A stretch of DNA of 64,000 bases from Chitinophaga arvensicola (GTDB taxonomy: Bacteria; Bacteroidota; Bacteroidia; Chitinophagales; Chitinophagaceae). Location: the NCBI RefSeq assembly GCF_900110835.1, contig NZ_FOJG01000001.1:3441499-3505498 (forward strand), in the 5' to 3' direction. The notes under the pieces are model-generated. The model was not told the DNA's origin and ran no database searches. It worked only from the letters and a program-made list of their open reading frames with translations. The translations under genes and the position numbers were made by a program. Positions 42,466 through 50,723 of this stretch are shown here, one piece after another. Each line of letters opens with the position of its first letter. The first letter of the stretch is position 1.

Positions 42466-45400
42466 ATGCAAAAAACGCTTACGCTAACTTTTATACAACG
42501 TCTTATGAGATGGAGCGTAATGGTCACTGTTCTTATACTCGGAGGATTCACACTCCTCTTCGCCAATAACGGGTATAGCCAGCTATTACAACAAGTAAGA
42601 GTGACCGAAAAATTTGAGAACGAATCCCTCGCTTCCTGCGTGAAAAAACTGGAGTCCGGGTACCACCTTTCTTTTGGTTACGATAACCAGGAACTGGCCC
42701 GCTACCAGGTAAAAAAACTGACCTTCGTCAATGAACGGCTGGAGAAAGTCATGCACTCCCTGCTGGCGAATACACCATTGCAGTTCGTAGAGAAAAACGG
42801 CGTGCTGCTCATCGTGAAAGAGGTAATACCCGCCGCGCCTTTGCAGGAACAGCAACCAGCTCCGGGCAAAGTAAAAGGTGTTGTTACCGACAACGACGGA
42901 CAACCGGTACCAGGCGTCACCGTGAAAGTAGCAGGTACCAAATATTATGCAGTGAGCAATCCGGAAGGCGTATTTGAAATTACCCTGCCCGCCGGAAACT
43001 ATACGCTGCAACTGTCTTTCATCGGGTATAAACCCGTACAGCAAATGGTGAAGATCGTGCCAGGCACAGTAGCACAGCAAAAGCTCGCTATGGTAGTGGA
43101 AGCATCCCGCTTAACAGAAGCCGTGGTGATCGGTTATGGGGTGCAGGAAAGACGCAGCCTCCTCGGTTCCGTATCTACCTACCAGGCTTCTAAAGAGCCC
43201 GGACAAACGCCGCTGACCATCGACCAGGCCATGGTAGGTAAACTGCCCGGTGTATTCATCGCCCCTTCCAGCGGTGTGCCGGGAGCCGCCTCCAACATCA
43301 CCATCCGGGGTATCAGCACCCTCAATGCCAACGGTAATTCACCATTGATCGTCATTGATGGCGTACCGATTTATGGCATCGATCCCAATGTAAATACAGT
43401 GAACTATAATGAAGGTAATTCCGCAGGATTTTCCTTTGGTGGTAACCAGGTGGTAAACGAATACCGCCAGCCTACCACTTTTGAAAAGAATCCGCTGGCC
43501 ACCATCAATCCGGATGATATTGAATCCATCGAAGTCCTGAAAGATGCCTATTCTACCGCTATCTATGGCTCCCGTGGTTCTGCAGGGGTGATCCTCATTA
43601 CCACCAAAAAAGGAAGCCGGGGTAAAATGCGGGTAGATGTTCAACTCAGCACGGCTTTCAGCAAACCGAGAGAACTCCCGAAACTCATGAACGGCGACCA
43701 GTATGCTGATTTCTATACGGAGCTCTTCCGCCAGAAGGATTCTGTCGGAAAAGCACAATCAAGCTGGTACTGGCCCTTAAACTATAAATTCCCGAAAGGC
43801 GTAAATACCAACTGGCTGGATGAAGTAGTACGTACTGCCAACAGCAATAACGCAGTGGTATCCATGAGTGGCGGCACAGAAAAATCCAATTACTACGTAA
43901 GCCTTGGTTATAATAAAGACCAATCCTACATCATTAACAACGACTTTACCCGCTACCAGGGCCGCGTAAATTTCGATAACCAGATGTCGAAATCCCTGAA
44001 AGTAGGCGTGAGTATGTCGCTGAACCAGGCTACCAACAATTCCCTCAGCGCGCAATGGGCCTACCGTGGCGCTATTCAGAAAGCACCCAATATCCCGGTG
44101 TACGACAGCACCGGTAAATACAGCTGGCTATTCGGTAAAAATCCTACCGGTCCGGAAGAGGTATCCAATCCCGTGGCGCAGGCGCTGTCCGGTAAAAACT
44201 ACACCACCGATAACCGGGTGCTGGGGAATGTTTTTGCCGACCTGAAACTGCTGCCCTGGTTAAGCGCTCATACGGATGTAGGGGTAGACTGGATCAATTC
44301 CCGCTCCTATAACCGTATCATCGACCGGCCCAAGCTGGTAGGTGGCTCTGCTACGGAAACACAACAGCAGCTGCGGAAATGGGTAATCAACAACCGTCTT
44401 GATATCAATAAAATAGTGGGAGATGGGCATGCGATTAGTGCTATGCTGGGTCAGAGCTTTGAAACATCTACCGAAAATGTCAACGGTGTTTATGGCACCC
44501 GGTTCCTGACCGATGAAATGCTGAGCATTACTACCGCACAGGATAAAAGAGTACTGAATTCCCTGCAACAGCAATGGGCGCAGGTATCCTATCTGAGCCG
44601 CCTCAACTACGAATACAAACATAAATACCTCGCAGGCGTAACCTATCGCCTGGATGGTTCTTCCCGCTTTTCTGCCAACCACCGCTATGTGGGCTTCCCG
44701 TCTTTTGCACTCGGATGGGTACCCAGTGAAGAAGGTTTCCTGAAAGGCGTGAAAGCGATTGAACAGCTGAAGATCCGCGGTAGCGTAGGCTTTACCGGCA
44801 ACGATGGCGGTACCGGCTATTATGGCAACCAGGGCCAGTATGTAGTGGATGTATATGGCGCTACTTATGGAAATACCACTACCATCGGCAATAAACAGCC
44901 GGCCAATCCAAACCTGGAATGGGAGCGGACCACCACCTGGAACGTAGGCGCCGACATCAGTTTATGGCAGGGCCGCATCACTGCTACCCTCGATTACTAT
45001 CGCCGTCAGACCGCCAATGCTATCCTGCAATCTGCCCTGCCTTATTTTATGGGCTTCACCCTGCAACAGCAGAACCGGGCAGATCTGAATAACAAAGGAA
45101 TTGAATTCAGTATCACCAGCGAAAACATCTCCCGGAGAGATCTCCGCTGGACCACTACCTTCAATATCTCCGGTAACCGTAATATCGTTACCCGCCTGCA
45201 TCAGATCAGTGAAGAACAGCTGGCGGCACAGAATGAAACCTCCGGCGGTCGCTTCTGGCGAGTAGGTCACTCTGCTACGGCCTTTTACCTCTACGACTGG
45301 GCTGGCGTGAACCCGGTTAACGGACAACCGCAATGGTCAGATAATACCGGTAAAGTATCGGAAGTGCCTATCCAGAAACAGTATCCCAATGCACCTTATG

Positions 45401-45987
45401 AACACCGCAAATATATGGGCGATGCCATGCCGGTGGTATTCGGTGGTTTTGGTAATACCCTGAACTGGAAGAACTTTGAACTCAACTGTTTCTTCTCTTT
45501 CTCCGCCGGTAATAAGATCTATAACGGCGCCAAAGCGGCTATGTACAGCTACCTCGGTAGTTCCTATTCCGCCAATAACGTGTACAATCTTTCCACCGAT
45601 CTGCTGAATTACTGGAAATCACCCGGACAAAAAACTGATATCCCGGCGCTGATCAATAATTCCAACTATGCACAGGCCGGATTTGGCAGTTCGTTCGACT
45701 ATACGCTGGACCGCAAAAACGACCGTTTCCTGGAAGATGCTTCTTTTGTAAAACTGCGTAGCCTCCTGCTGGGATATAACTTCAATAGCAGACAGCTGAA
45801 AAATACCCGCGTGTTTTCTGCCCTGAAAATTTATGCAGAAGCAAATAATGTGTTTATTCTCACAAAGTATTCAGGCCTGGATCCTGAGGTGAGCGCATAT
45901 GGCTCTTCTGCCCTGAACATGGGTTATGATGAACTTACGATGCCCTCGCCCCGCACATGGCGGATAGGAGTGAAAGCATCTTTCTAA
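42466..45987 (+). CDS. SusC/RagA-type TonB-dependent receptor with STN signalling domain
   Basis: Outer-membrane importer that also signals through FecR. 1173 residues: signal peptide (ending NNGYSQ, about 1-39), STN/secretin domain (about 45-115, VTEKFENESLASCVKKLE...), carboxypeptidase-regulatory-like domain (about 132-212, GVVTDNDGQPVPGVTVKVAG), plug with VVIGYGVQERRSLLGS and LKDAYSTAIYGSRGSAGVILITT, then a 22-strand-type barrel ending FGVKASF-like (RIGVKASF). The STN domain is the part that touches the FecR C-terminus and is missing from the other two SusC proteins in this window. The SusD gene follows after 22 bases. Substrate is unknown; the downstream TlpA-like protein gives no clear hint. 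Confidence 0.93.
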   Translation: MQKTLTLTFIQRLMRWSVMVTVLILGGFTLLFANNGYSQLLQQVRVTEKFENESLASCVKKLESGYHLSFGYDNQELARYQVKKLTFVNERLEKVMHSLLANTPLQFVEKNGVLLIVKEVIPAAPLQEQQPAPGKVKGVVTDNDGQPVPGVTVKVAGTKYYAVSNPEGVFEITLPAGNYTLQLSFIGYKPVQQMVKIVPGTVAQQKLAMVVEASRLTEAVVIGYGVQERRSLLGSVSTYQASKEPGQTPLTIDQAMVGKLPGVFIAPSSGVPGAASNITIRGISTLNANGNSPLIVIDGVPIYGIDPNVNTVNYNEGNSAGFSFGGNQVVNEYRQPTTFEKNPLATINPDDIESIEVLKDAYSTAIYGSRGSAGVILITTKKGSRGKMRVDVQLSTAFSKPRELPKLMNGDQYADFYTELFRQKDSVGKAQSSWYWPLNYKFPKGVNTNWLDEVVRTANSNNAVVSMSGGTEKSNYYVSLGYNKDQSYIINNDFTRYQGRVNFDNQMSKSLKVGVSMSLNQATNNSLSAQWAYRGAIQKAPNIPVYDSTGKYSWLFGKNPTGPEEVSNPVAQALSGKNYTTDNRVLGNVFADLKLLPWLSAHTDVGVDWINSRSYNRIIDRPKLVGGSATETQQQLRKWVINNRLDINKIVGDGHAISAMLGQSFETSTENVNGVYGTRFLTDEMLSITTAQDKRVLNSLQQQWAQVSYLSRLNYEYKHKYLAGVTYRLDGSSRFSANHRYVGFPSFALGWVPSEEGFLKGVKAIEQLKIRGSVGFTGNDGGTGYYGNQGQYVVDVYGATYGNTTTIGNKQPANPNLEWERTTTWNVGADISLWQGRITATLDYYRRQTANAILQSALPYFMGFTLQQQNRADLNNKGIEFSITSENISRRDLRWTTTFNISGNRNIVTRLHQISEEQLAAQNETSGGRFWRVGHSATAFYLYDWAGVNPVNGQPQWSDNTGKVSEVPIQKQYPNAPYEHRKYMGDAMPVVFGGFGNTLNWKNFELNCFFSFSAGNKIYNGAKAAMYSYLGSSYSANNVYNLSTDLLNYWKSPGQKTDIPALINNSNYAQAGFGSSFDYTLDRKNDRFLEDASFVKLRSLLLGYNFNSRQLKNTRVFSALKIYAEANNVFILTKYSGLDPEVSAYGSSALNMGYDELTMPSPRTWRIGVKASF

Positions 45988-46009
45988 AATTATTTAAACT
46001 GAGCCGGAT

Positions 46010-47392
46010 ATGAAAAAATACAGATACCATATAAGCCTGTTTACACTGTTGCTGGTGCTGGGCGCCTGCAACCGGCAACTGGACCTGAAGCCGGAAGGTA
46101 CCATGGTAGAATCGGAACTGTTGAAGTACGAACAAACTACACAAAACTATCTCGCAGACACCTATCTGCGCATGATGGATGCCTGTGCCAGCGATAACTA
46201 TCAGATAGGAGATCTCACCGGTGGTATTGCCGGTACCAATGATCCAAATCTTGCAAAAGGAACCATTGATCCACGTGATGAAAACTATACGGCCTTATGG
46301 TCCAAACCTTACCTGACCATTAACCAGGCAAACGTGATCATTAATCAGCTACCAAAGTATGCGCAGTTTGATAAAAGCAAACAGGCGCCCCTTATTGCAG
46401 AAGCGCTTTTTATACGCGCCTATTGCTACATGGTACTGTTACGGCTATACGGAGATGGGGCACTGCAGGGTAAAAAAGACAACATGGGCGTGCCGCTGAG
46501 AATTGCTTCCTTCGACGGGTACAATGGTTCGCAGGATATACCAAGGGCTACTAACGGAGCGGTATACACGCAGATACTGAAAGACCTCGACGCCGCTATT
46601 GCCGACTTACCGGCCGTTCGTCCGGATGCACTCAGCCAGGGCAGCAGGGCTACCAAAGGCGCTGCCAATGCACTCGCCGCAAGAGTATGCCTCTACAGCC
46701 AGCAATACGAAAAGGCCGCTACTTACGCACAGGCAGCCCTGACCGGTAATAATTACAGCCTCCAGCCCAACTTCTGGACCATGTGGCCGGATCATTACGC
46801 CAGTCTTGGTAGCTACCCCCTCAGCAAAGAAGTACTCTTCGCCTTCCCGGAAAGCTTTAACAAAACATCGAAGTCGAACGACAACAACGGCATCTATTAC
46901 GCATACGGATACTATAAAACACTACCTGGTTTTCTTGCCTCCTACGGAGATCATGACGAAAGAAAAGATAGTATCAACCTTTCTTATCAGCCGGTGATGC
47001 GCAAATTCACCGACATGAACATGCGCGACAACGTAGTGATGATCCGTTTGCCGGAAGTAATGCTCACACTGGCAGAAGCACTCGCACAAACAAAAGGCGT
47101 GAACAGTACCTCTATCGATTTACTTAACCAGGTATACGCCCGCGCCTATACGGTAAGTCCCGTGCCGCATGTATACGTGGCGGCCGACTTTGCCACACCG
47201 GCCGCGCTGATAGACCGTATCCTGCAGGAACGCCGCTGGGAGCTGGCTTTTGAAGGATTCGCCCGTTTCGACGCCATCCGTTATGGCAAAGCACCTAACC
47301 CGGAACTGCCGGCTACCCGCTACGCATTCCCGATACCACAACACGAAATAGATATCACGCAGGGCCTGATCAAACAGAATCCCGGCTATTAA
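46010..47392 (+). CDS. SusD/RagB family nutrient-binding lipoprotein
   Basis: Surface lipoprotein that caps the SusC barrel and binds the substrate. 460 residues with a lipobox (LVLGAC, Cys about 20), the SusD N-terminal helical region (EQTTQNYLADTYLRMMDA, LTINQANVIINQLP) and TPR-like helices (AEALFIRAYCYMVLLRLYGD, which is the SusD hallmark FLRAYxYFxLVxxFGx), and the C-terminal RagB domain with LQERRWELAFEGFARFDAIRYG. It belongs to the sigma/FecR-controlled unit. A perfect hairpin follows the stop. Confidence 0.93.
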   Translation: MKKYRYHISLFTLLLVLGACNRQLDLKPEGTMVESELLKYEQTTQNYLADTYLRMMDACASDNYQIGDLTGGIAGTNDPNLAKGTIDPRDENYTALWSKPYLTINQANVIINQLPKYAQFDKSKQAPLIAEALFIRAYCYMVLLRLYGDGALQGKKDNMGVPLRIASFDGYNGSQDIPRATNGAVYTQILKDLDAAIADLPAVRPDALSQGSRATKGAANALAARVCLYSQQYEKAATYAQAALTGNNYSLQPNFWTMWPDHYASLGSYPLSKEVLFAFPESFNKTSKSNDNNGIYYAYGYYKTLPGFLASYGDHDERKDSINLSYQPVMRKFTDMNMRDNVVMIRLPEVMLTLAEALAQTKGVNSTSIDLLNQVYARAYTVSPVPHVYVAADFATPAALIDRILQERRWELAFEGFARFDAIRYGKAPNPELPATRYAFPIPQHEIDITQGLIKQNPGY

Positions 47393-47400
47393 TGGAAACC

Positions 47401-47428
47401 ACCTCCCGGATCACATGATCCGGGAGGT
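47401..47428 (+). terminator. Strong hairpin after susD
   Basis: Perfect inverted repeat ACCTCCCGGATCA/TGATCCGGGAGGT around CA. There is no T-run, so it is more likely an mRNA 3'-end stabiliser or partial terminator that lowers expression of the downstream thioredoxin gene. Confidence 0.6.
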
Positions 47429-47446
47429 ATTAATCAATCATCACAA

Positions 47447-48646
47447 ATGAAAAAAATCATCACCCTTCTTTCTGGTGTTGCGATCAGCCTGGGCAGCTAC
47501 GCCCAGCAACAACCACAGATTACCTTACAGGGCACACTGGCCGGAGATCTGAAAGGATATAACAAAATGTATATCTACTCCCGCACATACCACGATTCCG
47601 CTGTCATTACCAACGGACACTATTCCATCAACATTCCCTTTAAAGAACCGGTGTTCCTGATGCTGTATCCCGAATACATCAAAGAACAACGCATGATGTA
47701 CCAACCCTTTGGTATCCTCATGGATAAACCGGTTACCTACACCGTTACCAGCGATATTGCCAAAGGCATGAACGCCTCTGTGGTAAAAGGTTCGGAAGCA
47801 GTGGAAGTATTGCAGACCTATAAAAAACAGAAAGAAGCTGCCTGGAAACAGATGACTGAAACCCTGAAGAAAGAATATGGTCAGCCCTGGATGGATGAAA
47901 AAGATGCGCGTCATGCAGAATTTGAAGCCAGGCAGAAAGCCCTGCAACAACAGTACCTGGTGCCTTTGCTGCAAAAGCTGGTGAAGGATCATCCCAATTC
48001 CTTTGCGTCCGTTTTCAGTTTGGGAGAAGCGCGCGAAATGATGAGCACCGACCAACAGGATCGCCTCTACGCCGGATTGTCGTCCGAGATGAAGAAAACC
48101 AAAGAAGCGAAAGAGTTCCATCAGTTTACGGACGGAATTAAGAATTCCGCTGTAGGTAAAAAGGTGAAAGACTTTACCCTGCCCGATGAAAAAGACCAGC
48201 CACTGGCATTGCAGCAGTTTAAAGGCAAATACCTGCTGATCGACTTCTGGGCCAGCTGGTGCAGTCCCTGCCGCCAGTCGTTTCCTCACATGAGAGAAGT
48301 GTACCAGCAATACAAAGATCAGAACTTCGAGATCTACAGTATCTCCATCGACAAAAGTAAAAGTGACTGGCTGAAAGCAGTAGCACAGGAGAACAATCCC
48401 TGGAAACAGGCGCTGGATAACATCAATATTGCAGGCAGTGGTTTTGCAATCACCGGTGTACCTACTACTTACCTGATCAGTCCTGATGGTGAAATCCTGA
48501 TGAAAGAAGTCGGTTTTGAACCCGATGGCAGCGGTGCTATTGAAAAGAAACTGAACGAACTGTTTGGCGCTAGCGTAAAGTCGGCCGCAAAAGCAACAGA
48601 AGCACCGAAAACAATGAAAGCCATGCCGATGGTGCCTATGCAGTAA
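47447..48646 (+). CDS. TlpA-like thioredoxin-fold protein with N-terminal DUF4369-type domain
   Basis: Periplasmic thiol-disulfide oxidoreductase. 399 residues: signal peptide ending SYAQ, a beta-rich DUF4369-like domain (about 22-110), a charged helical linker (about 115-235), and a TlpA/ResA thioredoxin domain (about 238-375) with active-site WCSPC (Cys272, Cys275) and the cis-Pro segment ITGVPTTYLI. The last 25 residues (VKSAAKATEAPKTMKAMPMVPMQ) are a low-complexity tail. Such proteins commonly accompany SusCD pairs in this phylum, for reasons not settled. It lies 54 bases after susD beyond a hairpin. Confidence 0.88.
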   Translation: MKKIITLLSGVAISLGSYAQQQPQITLQGTLAGDLKGYNKMYIYSRTYHDSAVITNGHYSINIPFKEPVFLMLYPEYIKEQRMMYQPFGILMDKPVTYTVTSDIAKGMNASVVKGSEAVEVLQTYKKQKEAAWKQMTETLKKEYGQPWMDEKDARHAEFEARQKALQQQYLVPLLQKLVKDHPNSFASVFSLGEAREMMSTDQQDRLYAGLSSEMKKTKEAKEFHQFTDGIKNSAVGKKVKDFTLPDEKDQPLALQQFKGKYLLIDFWASWCSPCRQSFPHMREVYQQYKDQNFEIYSISIDKSKSDWLKAVAQENNPWKQALDNINIAGSGFAITGVPTTYLISPDGEILMKEVGFEPDGSGAIEKKLNELFGASVKSAAKATEAPKTMKAMPMVPMQ

Positions 48647-48679
48647 AAGACCGGCTCACCTGTAATTTTAAATCATGTT

Positions 48680-49189
48680 ATGAAAAGAATACTCACACTG
48701 TTGTTAATCTGTTGCAGCACCGCTGCAATGGCTCAGATGGAAGCCGCTAAAAAAATCATCCCGGATTATACACACGAAACCATGCTGAAAAGTTCGCCTT
48801 CAAAAATATGGCGGGTGATCAGCAACCTGCCACAGGTAAAGGATTATGCTAACGGTACTATTAAAGACGTACAGATCGTAACGGATAGAGATACCCGCTA
48901 CCGCGATATCACGTTCACGGATAATCGCAAACGCCGCGATATCATTGACCAGGTGCATGATTCGTATAAGTTTTTTGTTTTCAGCATCGTATCTCCCTTA
49001 CCCAATGGCGTTACACATGCTACCGTTACCGCACTGGTGGAGTCCATGCCCGATAAGGATGATATGTCGGTAGTAAGATGGAGCATTATCCTGGAAGGTG
49101 ATAAAGGTGGCCGCAAACCACTGGTAGATACGCTCTCCGCAGAGATTGGCAATTATGAAGCCGGACTGAAGAAATTGCTGGAACAATAA
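48680..49189 (+). CDS. Secreted SRPBCC-fold protein
   Basis: 169 residues with a signal peptide (MKRILTLLLICCSTAAMAQ) and a Bet v1/START-like domain: SSPSKIWRVISNLPQVKDYANGT at the start, HATVTALVESMP in the middle, and a long C-terminal helix (LSAEIGNYEAGLKKLLEQ). SRPBCC proteins bind hydrophobic ligands in a closed cavity; most in this branch are cytoplasmic, so export is unusual. It is 33 bases after the thioredoxin gene and may be its operon partner. The ligand is unknown. Confidence 0.72.
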   Translation: MKRILTLLLICCSTAAMAQMEAAKKIIPDYTHETMLKSSPSKIWRVISNLPQVKDYANGTIKDVQIVTDRDTRYRDITFTDNRKRRDIIDQVHDSYKFFVFSIVSPLPNGVTHATVTALVESMPDKDDMSVVRWSIILEGDKGGRKPLVDTLSAEIGNYEAGLKKLLEQ

Positions 49190-49202
49190 ACAACGATAGA
49201 TA

Positions 49203-49244
49203 TTGTCTTTCTCAGGATCCGCTTGCTAATCCTGAGAAAGACAA
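49203..49244. repeat. Perfect 16-base inverted repeat
   Basis: TTGTCTTTCTCAGGAT and ATCCTGAGAAAGACAA flank a 10-base loop. There is no T-run on the plus strand. It lies 14 bases after the SRPBCC gene and 7 bases before the next -7 box, so it could be a terminator-like 3' end or an operator of the HAD gene. Confidence 0.7.
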
Positions 49245-49251
49245 AATTCGT

Positions 49252-49259
49252 TATCTTTG
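49252..49259 (+). promoter_or_regulatory. -7 box of the HAD phosphatase gene
   Basis: TATCTTTG in the context TTCGTTATCTTTGCGCC, a very typical Bacteroidota promoter form. It shows that the in-frame TTG at 49257 cannot be the start of the next gene. Confidence 0.65.
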
Positions 49260-49280
49260 CGCCTTACAAAAAAAGGCATT

Positions 49281-49943
49281 ATGACCCGGCAGCAAAAAGC
49301 ATTTCTGTTCGATCTGAACGGTACCATGATCAATGATATGGAATATCACCTCGAAGGCTGGTATAACATGTTAAACAAGCTGGGAGCCAACCTCCCCAGG
49401 GAAATTGTCAGAAGCCATATGTATGGCAAGAACGAGGAGCTGCTGGTGCGTGTATTTGGTAAAGATCATTTCACGCCGGAGCAGATGGAAGAAATTGCCC
49501 ACGAAAAAGAAGTATTATACCAGGAAGCATTCCGCCCGCACCTGGAGCTGATTGCCGGATTACCAGCCTTCCTGGAAAAAGCCGCTGCTGCCAACATTCC
49601 CATGGCCATTGGTTCTGCCGCCAATACCTTCAACATCAACTATGTGTTGGACAACCTGCATATCCGTCCTTACCTGAAAGCAATCGTCAGTGCGGATGAC
49701 GTTACTACCAGTAAACCCGATCCGGAAGTATTTCTTAAATGCGCACAGCAACTGGGTGTGAGTCCTGCCAATTGTATCGTTTTTGAGGATGCACCAAAAG
49801 GCGTGGAAGCAGCCTTGAACGCAGGTATGGAAGCGGTGGTATTAACCACAATGCATACACGAGATGAGTTTGCTGCCTATGGCAATATCCGCGCATTTGT
49901 AGCGGACTATACCGATCCCGTGTTACAACAGCTGTTTTTATAA
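49281..49943 (+). CDS. HAD family hydrolase, beta-phosphoglucomutase-like
   Basis: Cytoplasmic phosphatase or phosphomutase acting on small phosphorylated sugars. 220 residues from ATG 49281: motif I FDLNGTMIND (the first Asp is the nucleophile; the usual second Asp is Asn here), a helical cap of the PGMB type, motif II IGSAAN, motif III Lys in TSKPDPEVF and motif IV IVFEDAPKGVEAALNAGM. The DLN sequence in place of DxD is a departure from most HAD phosphatases, in which the second Asp acts as acid/base, and may mean altered or weaker activity. The start is decided by the promoter box at 49252-49259. Confidence 0.85.
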   Translation: MTRQQKAFLFDLNGTMINDMEYHLEGWYNMLNKLGANLPREIVRSHMYGKNEELLVRVFGKDHFTPEQMEEIAHEKEVLYQEAFRPHLELIAGLPAFLEKAAAANIPMAIGSAANTFNINYVLDNLHIRPYLKAIVSADDVTTSKPDPEVFLKCAQQLGVSPANCIVFEDAPKGVEAALNAGMEAVVLTTMHTRDEFAAYGNIRAFVADYTDPVLQQLFL

Positions 49944-49977
49944 ATCAGGAATATTGTAATATAATTTCCTAATGTCA

Positions 49978-50002
49978 ACCGGGTAGTATAAATTGCCGGG
50001 TT
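49978..50002. promoter_or_regulatory. Imperfect inverted repeat before the Nudix-type regulator gene
   Basis: AACCGGG, 11 bases, CCGGGTT: six of seven positions pair. It lies 17 bases before the start codon, a position fitting autoregulation. A second loose repeat (AGGAA...TTCCT) lies just upstream. Confidence 0.3.
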
Positions 50003-50018
50003 ATAAATTATTGCTGGT

Positions 50019-50723
50019 ATGACACGCTATACAGGGCAATCAAGAATGCTGGTAGCAGTTGATTGCATCATTTTCGGTTTTGACGGGGAAGCATTGAAGT
50101 TACTGCTGATCAAGCGCGGGTTCGAACCGCAGAAGAATAAGTGGAGCCTCATGGGTGGATTTGTACAGCCCAGTGAAAGCTTCGAATCAGCCGCCGCCAG
50201 GGTGCTGAACAAGTTAACCGGCCTGGAAGGCGTATACATGGAACAGCTGTTTGCCTTTGGTGAACCAGACCGTGATCCGGTGGAACGTACCATCTCTATT
50301 ACTTATTTTGCCCTCATTGATATCAATCAGTATAAACTGCAGCTAAACGACGAGTACCATGCAGAATGGATCTCGCTGGATAAGCTGCCATCGCTGATCT
50401 TCGACCATACCGATATGGTGAGGATGGCGCAGGAAAAGCTCCGCTACAAAGCAGCCATTCATCCTATCCTGTTTGAATTGCTGCCGCTGAAGTTCACCAT
50501 TCCGCAGCTACAATTGCTGTATGAAGCAGTATACGATGTTACTTTCGATAAACGCAATTTCAGCCGTAAGGTATTGTCTACCGGCCTGCTGATCAAACAG
50601 AAAGATAAAGACCGGCTCAGCTCCAAGCGTGGCGCCTTTTACTTCAAACTGGATAAGCGTAAATACAACGCTAAATTTAATGCCTTCCTGAACTTCGTTA
50701 CTGATCCCGGCAACTTACGGTAA
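50019..50723 (+). CDS. Nudix-derived transcriptional regulator (NrtR/AraR-like)
   Basis: 234 residues: an N-terminal Nudix fold (about 8-145) and a C-terminal winged helix-turn-helix (about 150-225, FTIPQLQLLYEAVYDVTFDKRNFSRKVLSTGLL). In the Nudix box (from Gly47) the expected metal-binding sequence REUxEExG reads RVLNKLTG (61-68), so three catalytic acids are lost and hydrolysis is unlikely. That pattern is known for NrtR-type regulators, which use the domain to sense a nucleotide or sugar derivative; in Bacteroides a relative controls arabinose use. Its neighbour, the GH2 gene, is convergent with 9 bases overlap and is a candidate target. DNA binding here is inferred. Confidence 0.85.
   Translation: MTRYTGQSRMLVAVDCIIFGFDGEALKLLLIKRGFEPQKNKWSLMGGFVQPSESFESAAARVLNKLTGLEGVYMEQLFAFGEPDRDPVERTISITYFALIDINQYKLQLNDEYHAEWISLDKLPSLIFDHTDMVRMAQEKLRYKAAIHPILFELLPLKFTIPQLQLLYEAVYDVTFDKRNFSRKVLSTGLLIKQKDKDRLSSKRGAFYFKLDKRKYNAKFNAFLNFVTDPGNLR

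Noticed and set aside
47525-48310. 261-residue minus-strand frame
   Set aside because: It is antisense to the TlpA-like gene, whose WCSPC active site fixes the real frame.
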